In this document: positions 12,003-24,088 of the stretch, piece after piece
Layout of the letters: the number at the start of each line of letters is the position of its first letter
Position numbering within the stretch: the first letter of the stretch is position 1
Source: Typha latifolia
Taxonomy: Eukaryota > Streptophyta > Magnoliopsida > Poales > Typhaceae
Direction of reading: 5' to 3'
Length of the DNA: 64,000 nucleotides
NCBI GenBank assembly: GCA_019914945.1
Contig: CM034102.1
Span: forward strand, 12,327,501-12,391,500
Notes under the pieces: generated by a model
What the model was told of the DNA's origin: nothing
Databases searched by the model: none
What the model saw: the letters and a program-made list of their open reading frames with translations, nothing else
Position numbers and translations under genes: made by a program

Positions 12003-12510
12003 ATGATCATTAGGTTTAACCCGCCTAGGCCTAGTTTTAACCGGGCTAAGCCCGGCCTGAGCTTAGTTCCGACTTAGCCCTACTCGATCCCAAGATGATA
12101 ATGAACAATATGGGCTAGGCCTTTATTTGTTGGCCTAGCCTGAAAGCCGGACTCGCTACGCACGCTTGAGGCCCGACCCATTATGCATACCTCTTCCTAT
12201 AGTTTTTAGTTCCACATTGAATATTTAATAAAATTAGATGTCAATATATAAATATATTTTTATAAAAAATAACTAAAATATTTTCATGGAGACCCGTTAC
12301 ACTCGATAAGATATAATATTTTTTAAATTTGGCTCTTAAGCTAGGTTTGTTAAGTCATGAGCTACTAGGTGGTAATAGATTATAGTATTTTAATTGATGG
12401 ATTGAACCGTCAATAAATACTTTAAGTTTTATTGGCCCGAAAAGCCTAGCCTGAATCTGGCTCGGCACGCCTGATATCACCTTTTAAGTGTAGTCGAACA
12501 TCATTGTCTC
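12003..12510. repeat. Dispersed repeat rich in GGCCTAG/GCCCGGCC words
   Basis: This stretch upstream of the GTPase gene is composed of short variants of cctaggcctag, ggctaagcccggcc and ggcctagcc around an AT-rich middle. Similar word-rich segments occur at 23330-23640, 25240-25317 with 25797-25860, and 26155-26330. It resembles a non-coding dispersed plant repeat; family unknown. Confidence 0.4.
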
Positions 12511-12602
12511 CAAATTGAGCTCGAATTAATCATCCACTTCAAGCCGTACCTTCGTAAAGTCGAAGACTTCGTCCCTTCCATTTTGAGAGAGAGAGACTCG
12601 CT

Positions 12603-15600
12603 ATGCTTCGAGCCATATCTCGCTTACGAACCCCCCTCGTGCGCCGATCCCTCCCTCCTCCTCCTCCTCTCTCTCTCATCTCCTCTCCCTTCTCGACCTC
12701 GTCGCGGCGCAAGAAGAAGTCTGAGGACGTTGGCGGCGACGGCGACGACGACGACAACGGTGTGGATGGCCTCTTCGTGCTTCAGCGAGACCCCACGCGG
12801 CCGCCGAAGCTGTTCGTGGTGCAGCCCCGTCTCCGCCCTGACACCCTTCTCAACTCCAAGCTCTCCGAGGCACTCAACCTAGCCAACTCCTTGGAGGAGC
12901 CCCGAGATGGATTCTACGCCGAGGAGTTCGGATCCAAGAAGCTGCCGCCGCATCTTGTCGTGCAGAATCCCGCCGCCCGATCGGCTCGGGCTCACGCCGG
13001 TTCGAATCTTCCTCTTCTATATAGTTTCTAGTTTTCTTGTTTAGATATTTATGCTTTTTGTTTGATGAAATGACCCTCTGAATGATTGGTCGGAGCTATT
13101 TGGATAGGGGAGCTTATTAAGGCATGACGAATTCTGCTTCATTACCTAATAGTATAATATTTTGTGTTAATTGATTGTCTAACAGAGCACGACTTAAGGG
13201 TGTGTGAGATAAATGTTGGGTAGGAAGGAAATGGTATGAAGAGATTGGTTCTTTACTATGATAATCTCTTCTCCAGGCCTCTTAACCTAGAAAAAAGGAG
13301 CCTAACCCAAAAAGAAATGACAATTTCTCTCCATTTTTGTGTTGTCTGTTAAACGAGGTTTCTGTAAGCTGTCTATTACATAGATGAAAAGAAAATAGTT
13401 TCTCTTCTATGTAAGGATATCTATTATATAGCCAATTAGCCATAAAAAAAGAGATGCGTAACCATGGCAAAATTTTTAATTTGTTAAGCCAAAATGAAAT
13501 AATAATGGGTATGTGTATTGCTTGTGGCAGATACATATTTTGGACAAGGAACTGTTGGCAATGTCAAATGCCATATCAAGGGGTTGGAATCAGAGTTACA
13601 GGTTTGTTTTGCACATCTTCCATTTGCTGTGTGACATGCTTTCAATTAGTGGAGTTGTGTAGAAATCTCAGTTTCTTCTTGAAGCATGGATGCAAAAGCA
13701 TTTGCATCTTATATAAATCTTTAGCTGTAGATTTTGCTGTTAACAATTTTTGGTATCTGAGTGTTCAATGGGTTGCATCAACCGATTTGTGAATTCTGAT
13801 TCTTAATTTTTTTAAAGCTCAATAATTTCAATATGTTCAGGAAGATAGGTTCCTTGACAATAACCTATTTTCTTGATTGATAGGTGGGTAATTTTGAGGT
13901 ATTAGGAGCTTGAAACCAATATTGGATAATGTTGTAGAAAGGAATCAAGGATGCTATAGGATTTTTGCATACGAGATTAGTAGATCACTTACTCAGTTTC
14001 TGGGATCATATTATGGAAATATGTGGTGCAATTTGCCACCTTATAGATTGATAGGTAACATAGTTAGCCTTTTGTTGGTTACCCGTTCATACCTTAAATG
14101 ATAAACCAGCTGTATGGCACATTGATAGATGATGTAACTTAAAATCAGGACTAACATTCTACTAAAACATTACCTTCTAATACCAATTATGGAAACCATG
14201 TTTTGTAGTTTCAGCTGATTCGTTTAGGATCGGCCAAAATGAATCAGAATTAGTCATAGCCGACTCTAATTCAACCTCGATCCCAGTCAAATGACTGATT
14301 TCGATCGAGGATTAGCATAAACTTGGTGTCTTTAGGCACGAATCAGTAGGATAATCCAAAACAACCTATCCGATTCCGATCCAAATAGGTACATCAATAA
14401 TTGATGTCCCTACATTTGCTCTCTTCCTACCTTCTCTCTCTCCCACTCGTCTTTGCTATGACAGTGATCGGTAGATCCAACGACTTTGATGTTCGGTGAT
14501 TGTTTTTGATAGCTTTTGCAACCTCTGGTGACTCTGATGAGTTCTTGGTTCTCTTTGTTTTTCTTTTGTTTTTTACCATTTCTCCTCTCTTTCACCTCTC
14601 TGTGATGCCTTCTCTCGCACTCTCCCTCTATGTTCTCTCTCACTCATTCCCTTATGCTCTCTTCTCTCGCACTTTTTGAGTAAATATAGAAGAGACGATC
14701 TCACCACCAGGTGGATCATTATGATCATTAAGATTATTGGTGGTACTAGTATTTATACTATCTCTCAATACCGAATGCCTCGTACTAGTCTTTGCTCTAG
14801 TCGTGATCTCCTCCAATGCCTCATCTAACCATGAGTTATCTTAATAATCTATTCTTCACTTTTTTAATCTATAGAGTCAGGGGGTCTTTTTCATTAAAAA
14901 CATGATTTAAATTAATCAGCTGATCATTTTCTATCTTTATTTTTAAATTTATCTTTCGTAATCTCATATTATAATGGCAGAACACTAATTTCTCTAATCT
15001 CTCCATTGTCAGTCGATTATGTGTTTTGGTGTAGATCAAGGAAAAGATAGTCCAATTTCGTTCACATAATAACTTTAGTAGTACTAAATTGGCTAGCTCT
15101 CTATCTGTATTTCTCTATCTGAAATATATTATTGAATAACTTTTATAAGAAATTGATTATATTAAAATTTGAAATAAATAATAATAAAATTATTCAATTG
15201 AATAATAACTCACTTATCTATCGCAAACGATTTACTTATGAATATCAGGCTATATTGTATTGATTACTTTTCTAACTCTCAGCAAATACTTAGTATCATT
15301 ATGAATATTTATAGAGAATTAAAATCTTGGATTTAGAAAATATCATATAGAAATTTGTAAGCATTCAAATTTAAAAATATTTAAATAAAAATAAATTAAA
15401 CTAATACTTACCAGTAACATGTATATCTTTATGTAGTTTGTTTCATCTGGAGTTAATTAACTTTCACCACTTTTTATAACTTTTTTTTATATTTATTTTT
15501 ATTGACTATTTTGTTGAGTCCCTAGCCTCGTATAAGAAACCCATCTCATATTTGTCGTTATTGTTTACAAATCATAATACCTTGACAAGAGGCCCAAATA

Positions 15601-18600
15601 TTATGGTGGCAATTGTAATATTATACCAAAATGTATTTTCAAGAGTCATGTTCTTTAAAGCTTCACCTAGACTTTAATATTTAGATTTCATATTTTTAAT
15701 TTTTGTAGACCACTCTGCCGATGTAAATACTCGTATAATCTCATCTTTATATCGTATTATGCTCTTCAATGCTAGAAATTGAGTGGCAAATTTAGTGAGG
15801 CCGGGTCTGATAATTTCTCTACCACTAATCATCTGTCTAAGTAAATTAAGAACCAAACTATGATTATATATAAAATTTTTCAACTTCTAACCTTCATATA
15901 TAACTATATTAATTTCAGGATCTTAGGCAATATCTTTCAACATGAGATCAAGATAATGTGTAGCATATGATGTCCCATATAAATACTCTTTTTATTATAA
16001 ATAATTGTCCAGCAGTTAGGGCTGTCAAATTTGACGAGCGGCTTGGGCTCGGCTCGAGCAGAGCTGAATTGAGCCTGAGCCGGAGCCGGCTCGCTCAAGC
16101 TTGGAATAGGCTCGATAGGCATGATATTCTTGACTCATCACCTTCACCCATCAGGCCATCACTCTCACCCATCACCCTTACCCACCCCACCCTCACCCTT
16201 ATCTGCCACCCATAGCCCTCACCCCACCCGACCGGCCCACCCTCACCCATCACCCCTGCTCTCACCCCACCATCACCCATCCGGCCTCCTCTCTGTCGGC
16301 CTTCATTAGCAAGCCATCGCCGCCTCCTCTCCGTCGGCCTCTATCGGCAAGCCGCCGCCACCTCCTCCCTCTCTGTTGGCCTCCATCGGCAAGCCACTGC
16401 CACCTCCTCTCCGTCGGCAAATATTTAATCTTAGTTTCAGCAAAATAAATAATTCACTAAATATTTAATCACAATTTAGTAAATTCAGTAAAGAACAATT
16501 TGGATTTTGGAGAGTTATTATGTGAAAAAAAAAGAGTAAAGAGAAGAAAAAAAAGAAGAGATTAGAGAGAAGAAAACCAAAAGAAAAAAAATCTTCTTGA
16601 CTTTCACAAGAAAGAAGAGATTAGAGAGAGAGAGAGTGAAAGAAAATAAAAAAAAGTGAAATTATGGTGCAGTGAAGGAGAAGAAGAAAGACAGAAAAAA
16701 GAGAGTAAAAAAAAATTAAAAAACTGATAGAAAAAATTTAATAAAATAAAAATATTATATATTGGAGTTTGTTGAAATTAGATCTGCGTCACCGAAGTTT
16801 GCCGTAGTTTGTCAAAGTTAGATCTCTCTGTTGAAAAGAATGAGAGAATGAGAAGAAAAGAAGAAATAAGTGAAAGAAAGAAAGAGAGAGTGAAAGAAAA
16901 GAGTAAGGCGAGAAAAAGAAAGAGAGTTTTGGCCTAAAGACATCAATAATTGATATCCTTAGGTTAGATTCGGGTCGGATCCATAATGGATCTTGCTCGG
17001 TTTAATCAAAATTGCCGATCCTGGCCGATCGGGATAGGCCAATTTGACGAACGTTGGATTGAAGGTAACAAAAAGTTATTTGCATCAAATTGGCTAAAGG
17101 ATTTGGAAACTCTGGAATTCTGTTTCTAGTGTTTTATAGTTGACTACAGTTGCTGCTGTTGAACCTGAACAAGGAGTTAACTAGACTACAAATATGTGAT
17201 GTTTTTTTTAGTATCCTTATGTTCTGTGCTAGTTTTATTGTCTGTCTATCACACTTATATTCTTGGCATTAAAGTGCACCATTGAAGTGCATCTATGTTA
17301 CTCCCTCTCTTTTCTGAACATCTTGCTAATTGCTGTGAACAAATGTGATTTATTCATTCGTTATGTCTTTTTCTATTTTTTTTTCAGTAGCTCTTGCAAA
17401 GCAATGCCATCATACATGAGGATGGTTTATATTTTTATTTTTGTGGTGATAACAGAGTGGAATAGATGCAGTTTTTGTCAACGCAATTCTTTCTGGGATT
17501 CAACAGCGCAATTTGGAGGTATGTCTGCGCAGCAATTTTTCCTGGAATTTTATCGAGAATGGTTGCAAATGTCTAACTTTGTGCCTTATCTTTCTCACTT
17601 TTTCTTATGAATCATAACCCACACCTGTCTATTTTGCAACTTCAATTGGCAGGTTGCTTGGGCAAAGCCAGTTCTGGATCGAGTCGGTCTGATAATAGAG
17701 ATATTTGATGCTCATGCTGAAACAAAAGAAGCAAAGTTACAGGTCTTAATCTTTATTGTAACTTCATGATCACTTTTCATTCTAATCCTTAGTAGATAGC
17801 TTCTGTCATAATACCATTGGCTCCAATATACAGTGACATAAAAATATGATTTTCTTTCTCCACCCTTTGCAGGGTATTTTGTATTTTGGTGTATCCTCTA
17901 CATTTAGGATGCTCTATTTTCTGTTATATAGAAAATAATCTGGTGATTGTGGTCATTTGGTTCATTTGTTTTCTTTTCTTGTTTCTGTCTTCAGTCAGAA
18001 TTAGCAGCTTTGATGTACAAGAAGACTAGACTTGTACGTGTCCGTGGTCCAGGTGGACGACTTACTTTTGGACCAAGTGGAGAAGCTGAAGTTGTTAGTG
18101 CTCGAGGGTATGTTTAGTGCCATTGGTCTCTCTTCTATTGAAAATTGCCTTTTGTATGCTAGGCTGCTAGCTATAATTAACATTTTACACTTAAATACTA
18201 TATGTGACCATCTTGTGACCATATTGGTTATGAACATTTTAGGCATAAAACTCCCTATATACTGTAGAAATTTAATTGCAGTATTTTTTTTCCAAATAGT
18301 TAACATATGCTAAGTATTTGTAGGAATTTTACAATGCTGCAACAATTTTAAATTCTAATATTAGCTTACATTAGCATGGAATCTTTAAGAACCATAGAAG
18401 AATTATATTTCTCTTTTATTTTTCTTATTCAAATTTGAAATATGTTTTCGAAGGTGCCTAATTTGCATAGTATCCCTCCCAACAAGATGCTTCACGTTAT
18501 GATTGTTTTCAACAGGAGAGGGAGTGGAGGACGAGGTTTCATTAGTGGTGCTGGAGAGTCAGAACTTCAGCTCCAGCGAAGAAGGTGGTATCTTATACTT

Positions 18601-21600
18601 TCTAAATGAGAAGTCCATGCTTGCACCCTCTTTCACAACTGTTTTCTTTGCCAATTATTTCTCTCACAAAGTCCTGTGTCATACAATTATCTAGAATTCG
18701 TGAGCGCCGAAATAGTTTGTTAGCCCAAATTGAGGAAGTTCGTCGAACTCGAGCTTTGCAACGTTCTTCTCGGAGAAGGCATGGTTGTTCATATGGTCAA
18801 GAGCTAGCAACTGTAGCAGTTGTTGGATATACAAATGCAGTATGTGGTTCTGCTATAGTATTTTGCCATTATAAAGTCAAAGTCAATTACATTATTCATT
18901 TTCATATCATTATGGATCAATATAAAATGATCTTAGTTGCATCTATTAAGTTCAGAAAGCTCTAGCTTTGTTTGTAATACAATAGGTTCAATTTGATATA
19001 CTCCTGATATTTTGCATGAATGGCAGGGAAAATCTACTTTAGTCAGTGCACTCACAGAAACTGATCTATTCAGTGATGATCGGTAATCTTCCAACAAGCA
19101 TTTCTCTCTGTAAATAGTCATACTGAGCTGTAGTCTTTTGTTTCCACTAAAAGTATACAACTGAAAGTACTCTCATATCTATTCATATCAATACAGGTTG
19201 TTTGCAACAGTGGATCCTCGATTAAGAAGTGTAGTTCTTCCATCAGGGTAAAAGAAATATACTACCGTTTTTGTCTTTCTAAAAGTTTTGAAAAATGTAA
19301 AGTGTGGAGGTCTTTAATATTAATTTAGGGTGTAAGATTTTCTGTTCAAATGTTACTCAGGAGGAAAGCAATTCTTAGTGATACCGTTGGTTTCATTTCA
19401 GATTTGCCTATACAGGTAAGATTTATAAACCTATTAACTTATAATCCATTCTGAAACTGTTCTTTGACTGTTTATTTTTCTGCAGCTAGTTGAAGCCTTC
19501 CATGCAACCCTGGAAGAAGTTGTCGAAGCTGACTTGTTAGTGGTATAAATGGTTATGCATATTTCACTCATTTGATATGTCCTCTTTATTTTAGTGACTT
19601 CTAGAAAATGAAGATGAATTTGGAAGTAGACTTTCTATGGTTAATATAGGTCTAGTCATGCTGAACACTAGAGATATAAAATTACTGATAGCTCTTCTGG
19701 TCTAGTCAGTGGGCAATGAAATTTGTCCTATAATGTTTAGAGCTATAGTATTGTGCCAGAACTTTTAGTGTTTACAAAGAGAATAATCTATACTGAAAAA
19801 ATTCAGTCCTGAAAGTTTCATCGGTACACAGAAAAATGACATCTTCTTTCTTGACCAAACATTAAATTTCTCTATTGAGTATACCTTTGGTGGTGTTCAT
19901 TGGTTTTATATGCTGCTGGACTTAGTCTACCACATATGTTGTTATGTCCTACTCCTTGTGGGTTCCTGGCATGCGCCAGGTTTTTGAGGCCCTATGACTC
20001 AGTTCCATGGTGGCATGCTATTTTCTCCTCTCTACCAAACGTCCAGGTAACATGTTGTTTACCATAGGGATTCTCTTTCTGCTGGAGTAGTGACCGAGCA
20101 GAGTGGCAGTGACCACTGTAGTGATGCTTGAAGCATGGGTTGTCTGGTGACTCGGAAACAAGGAGAATGAGACAACAACTGTGCTTTGGTCATGACGAGT
20201 TTTCTCTTTCTTTTCTTTTACAAATTTACCCTTTGGCTGGAGCACAGGCAGAGTGTGCCACTTTTGTAGATGTTCAGTTTCTTGAGGTGGTGTTTTGATG
20301 ATCCATGATGGTTTGGTTCCATATTTGTTTTTTTTCGTTCTCAGGATGGCTGCTTTTGACCTCAAATTTTGCCAATAAACAGCAAAGCCATATTTAGTTT
20401 CTTTGTTCTAGGAGCTTTAGATACTTCGAAAGTTGGAAGTTGGAATAGATTAGTTATGAAGTATGATTTGCAGATACATATCTAGGGGGGCAACACCTTT
20501 CTCGCATCAATCTACAGTTATTATGCAGTAGTACCTCTCAACATGTCCACACAATCTAGATCGGATACTTGTTAAGCCGTCATGGCACTTAATATAACAA
20601 ATTATGGTTTTTGTACTATAAGCTGCCCATTTAATTAGAGTTTATCTGCATGTAGCTGTAAGGAGTGTTACAAGATTTATTTTGAATCAATTGCACAAAA
20701 AGTTATGAGATAGATCATAGTAATACTGCTCAGAAGTTTGATAGAGACACATTTGATATTTTTTCCCTGTATTGCAACTCCATAGTCACATTTGATTGAA
20801 ATTATGTATTTTAGTTTGATGAGAGCTTGCAGCTAACTTTGAATGCTGCTTATAACTTCAAAAAGTTTTAGCAATTGGTGCTTGCCTGAGGTATATGGCT
20901 GGAATTGGGATAGGTAAATTGCTTATGGTTAACTGTCAATCATACACATTATCTATGCATTCACATAGTACTAAACCTATATCCATGCTTGTATAGTTTC
21001 ATCTGGTTTAAATTGATATGCCTTTGGTCATATGTATGTAACTATGTATTACAACTGCTTATTGGATTAGCTATAAAACCATTTATTTTTCTTTTTATGT
21101 GATTGGCTAATCTAGTTTATACTTAATAGAATGAAATAACAGAACATTTATAACTTTTAAGCGGACTGGGTCATTCTTTCCTAGACGTTTGTATGTGGAT
21201 GCATGACCTTAACTAGATCTCTTCACTGTGCAATGTGGTGTTAGATTCACAAATATTTCTGAAGTAGAATGTTTCTCATGTTGATTCGTTGAATACTTGT
21301 ATTGTGGTAAGAACGGCAGTTTGTGCATTTCCTCACTGTTGACATCCCTTAGTCTCCATTGTACTAATGACTGGTTCTTTGTTTCTTCTCTCATTTTGAT
21401 GAATGGATGTAGCATGTGCTGGACTCAAGTGCACCGAATCTTGAGGAGCATCGTTCAACTGTACTTCAAGTGTTGCGACAGATTGGGGTGTCAGATGATA
21501 AGATCCAAAATATGATTGAAGTTTGGAACAAAGTATTTCTCTGAGCATATGATTTAGTATTGAATTACTTTCAGGTTATGTGCTCATTAGTTAGAGTCAA

Positions 21601-22480
21601 AATGATTGAAAGATGGTAAATTTTGGACTTGGTCAGATCGATCTTCTAGAAGAGAACCGAGTTAATGAAATTCCAGACAAAGATGAATTCCTAGCTGAAG
21701 GCAAAGAGGAAGAGGATAGAGCATTTTCAGAGAGAGAGGATGACGTGGCATCTGAGCTATCATCTGGTGAGCCTTTAGATGATGATGACATGGCTTCTGG
21801 GGAACTGTCTGAAGGAAGTATTGAAAATTCTGATGAAATGGCATCTGAGCTGTCATCTGCTGAGCCTGTAGATGAGGATAGCATGGTTCTTGAACTGTCA
21901 ACGGAAGAGTGTTTGGAAAATTTTGATGACCAGCAATCTACGAGTTCCAAGTTCTGGGAGATAACAGAGCCAACAGCACCAAGTTGCCATGTTAAAACCT
22001 CTGCTGTGATGGGAGTTGGCTTGCAAGAATTGTTGACTTTAATAGATGAGAAACTGAATGACCAGAAAACCGTTGTCCAGAGAAGCTATGGCCCTTTTGA
22101 TAGGAAATGGAGGTCCTCTTGCACTTCAGATGCTGAAAAAGCAGCTGAACAGTACGTATGTTCTAAAGATCATAGTTTTCTTGTGTACTACGATTTGCCT
22201 AATTTCATCCAGTCTTCATTTTATAAAATATGGAAGTATTATTGTGATCATAATGCAACCCAGTTGCTTTGATTATAATGTATTTCCCAAGTACAATAAT
22301 GCTAAATCTTCCTTGTGCCCTGTGAATAATTTGTTCTTTGCAGCACTTTCACCAATAAATTAGTAAAAGATTATGCTGTCTCATATTTGACTTTCTTCGC
22401 TTAGATTCCCATATTTGTTCTCCTTATTTACAGTTTCTAATGTGATGGTTCTTGACAGGCTCAACAAAATTGAGAACTGA
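12603..22480 (+). CDS. HFLX: HflX-family GTPase, organelle-targeted (14 exons)
   Basis: Exons: 12603-12999, 13531-13601, 17456-17518, 17653-17742, 17995-18107, 18516-18584, 18695-18839, 19027-19082, 19197-19247, 19361-19415, 19486-19542, 21413-21532, 21637-22151, 22459-22480. All junctions are GT-AG and the phases agree, giving 1824 nt (607 residues). HflX proteins are ribosome-associated GTPases. The N-terminus (MLRAISRLRTPLVRR, then a Ser-rich SSPFSTSSRR) is basic and looks like a mitochondrial presequence. The HflX N-domain is followed by a glycine-rich linker (GPGGRL to RGSGGRGF) and the G domain: G1 GYTNAGKST (~311-319), G3 DTVGF (~359-363), G4 NKID (428-431), G5 SAVMG (~551). About 100 acidic residues are inserted between G4 and G5. 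It resembles Arabidopsis At3g49725. The last exon is the least certain. Confidence 0.9.
15674..15883 (-). pseudogene. hAT transposase fragment (central region)
   Basis: The frame encodes [23 protein letters not shown] and a later SAEWSTKIKNMK segment. These align with the region after DUF659 in the other two long copies. It is a fragment only; the 5' half of the gene and its BED finger are absent from this copy. Confidence 0.7.
16011..16440. repeat. GC-rich dispersed repeat and minisatellite inside the hAT remnant
   Basis: Positions 16011-16110 repeat ggctcggctcgag-like words, similar in style to 56440-57030. Positions 16130-16280 are C-rich with repeated tcacccatc words. Positions 16284-16420 contain about 3.5 copies of a ~38-42 bp unit built on cctcctctccgtcggcctc and cggcaagccgccgcca. 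The block replaces the missing 5' half of the hAT element. Confidence 0.6.
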
Positions 22481-24088
22481 ACATACCAAATTGATTGCGA
22501 GGTATGAGCTCCCACAAAACATTCTACTTGAGAAGCCCTTTGGACGTAGTAGCCTTTCATGGAACACTGATGGGAGGCACCAATACTTGCAACTGTTACT
22601 GGCAGAACTAGGGATTATTCTTTGCTACAGGTTTGATACTTCTCGAGAAAACTATGATCTTTAGAATCATAGGTTTCCAATCCTTAGCCTGCCTGGGAGT
22701 GTACTGTAATATTATACAACGGGATAATGTAATTGCAGTAATTTGTGGAACTGTTGTTATATTGTTTCTCAAATGAGATAAGGCCATCTTTTGATGGCTT
22801 CAGATTTTAAGCAGGTTGCACTTTTGAGTCTTTTCATTTTTATTCATTTCTGTGATAAACTGATCAAGCACTAGTTATCGTAGTGGGAGATAGAGCTCGT
22901 TCTCGCCTCAGCTAGAGTTCCAGTTTCATAAGCATTGAAAGGGAGGTGAGGAGTGCATTTACCTTTATATATTCCAGGTCAGAGAATTGTCGGATTGGTG
23001 CTAGTGCATCGAGCATACTGTGTGGACATGATCATTAATGTAGACGACTGCATTTTTTTTAAAAATTCTAATCCATTATTCTTATAAGAGCTCACTGGGA
23101 AATCTTTTCATTCCATAATGTAGGCATTTCACTCGTTTGGTCTTCCTTAATGTGCCTGGAAGGAGATCTCTGTCTTGGTGAGTAGAAAAGGTTGCATTGA
23201 GTTATATTCTTCTCACCATACGCCCAATTTTAGTTGTTCCGAAGGTGTGAATAAGAAAGCTTCTGCTGAAATTGCAGTGTGTTAGGGAATTTTTCTTTTG
23301 TGTGTGACCAAATTAGGCCACCTTAAAAATATAAATACACAAATAGGCCATCCAGTAGTAAAGTCGGGTTTAGGTTGGATTGGGCTACGTGAACTATTGG
23401 GTAACACTTGTATTTAAATTTATATAATATTTAGATTATAAATAGATTTATTTGAGTTATAAATGAGTTATTCGAGTTATAATAGGGTATTATATTATAA
23501 ATATATTAGCGGGTCGAATCATAAATAGTTTAAACTGATCAAGGAACACAATCTAATTATTAATCCGATTAGATAAATTGACATATTAGTGACCTAAATT
23601 GAATTAGATTAAATCTAAACTCATTTAAAAGTTGGATTATTATCTCGCAGCTTTAATTTTTGCCACCAGCAGCCCCAAATTTAAGACTAAATAGTGCATA
23701 TTACTAAAATTCTAAGAGTTTTTTTTTTCAATTAGTCTGAGTAAGGAGTAAGGAATAAGGATTAATTTAATAAAAAGCCAACGGCTTAGGCACTTATTAG
23801 GCTCCAAATTTGACAATGAACTCATTCAAATAAGAACGATCAAAGAAGCTCTAGTACCGTCGCAGGCTCGCAGCCTCCTAGGGGTAAATTTGGTATATAC
23901 TGCTTGGATTCTGGTAGAACTCTCCCCCTCTTCCAGGAAGCACCACCTAAAACTACTCCACCGGTCACTCGCGGTCGTCGACTAATACCTCGCCGTCCGT
24001 AGAATAAAACCCTAACCTCTTAATTCTTTCTAATTTGCCATCTCCTCCTACCTTCAATCCCATTAAAACCCTCAATTGCTACGGAGCC
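22481..24088. other. 3' region of HflX gene and promoter region of the acyltransferase gene
   Basis: The first few hundred bases are the likely 3' untranslated region of the GTPase gene. Positions 23330-23640 contain short reiterated words (gttataaatgag, ttggattgggct) resembling the dispersed repeat at 12003-12510. Positions 23870-24088 directly precede the next gene and would hold its promoter and 5' leader (several aaaccctaacc-like words near 24006-24019). No separate gene is visible. Confidence 0.5.

Larger units (their letters stand above)
14197..17057 (-). mobile_element. Decayed, rearranged hAT transposon in HflX intron 2
   Basis: Sequence at 14680-15980 matches the minus-strand transposase half of the 36464-40508 element, including the stretch about 14690-14950 just after its stop and a DUF659-type piece. 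A minus frame at 15883-15674 reads [20 protein letters not shown], close to [20 protein letters not shown] in that copy. The 5' half of the transposase is missing and replaced by other repeats. Both ends carry the family's 5'-type terminus (CT- or GA-rich leader and the palindrome ACATCAATAATTGATGT), so it is chimeric. No clean target duplication was found (atggaaac and attgaagg are weak partners), so the ends are approximate. Confidence 0.65.
13602..17455. other. Intron 2 of the HflX gene, enlarged by transposons
   Basis: This 3.85 kb intron separates exon 2 (ending GLESELQ) from exon 3 (SGIDAVFVNA). About 2.9 kb of it is a decayed hAT element with a GC-rich minisatellite and a dispersed repeat inside. 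The flanks (13602-14190 and 17060-17455) look like ordinary intron sequence. The other introns of this gene have no obvious transposon, including the 1.87 kb intron 11 (19543-21412). Confidence 0.75.

Noticed and set aside
24035..24088. Upstream extension of the acyltransferase reading frame.
   Set aside because: The extension has no in-frame ATG before 24089; it would need a TTG start.
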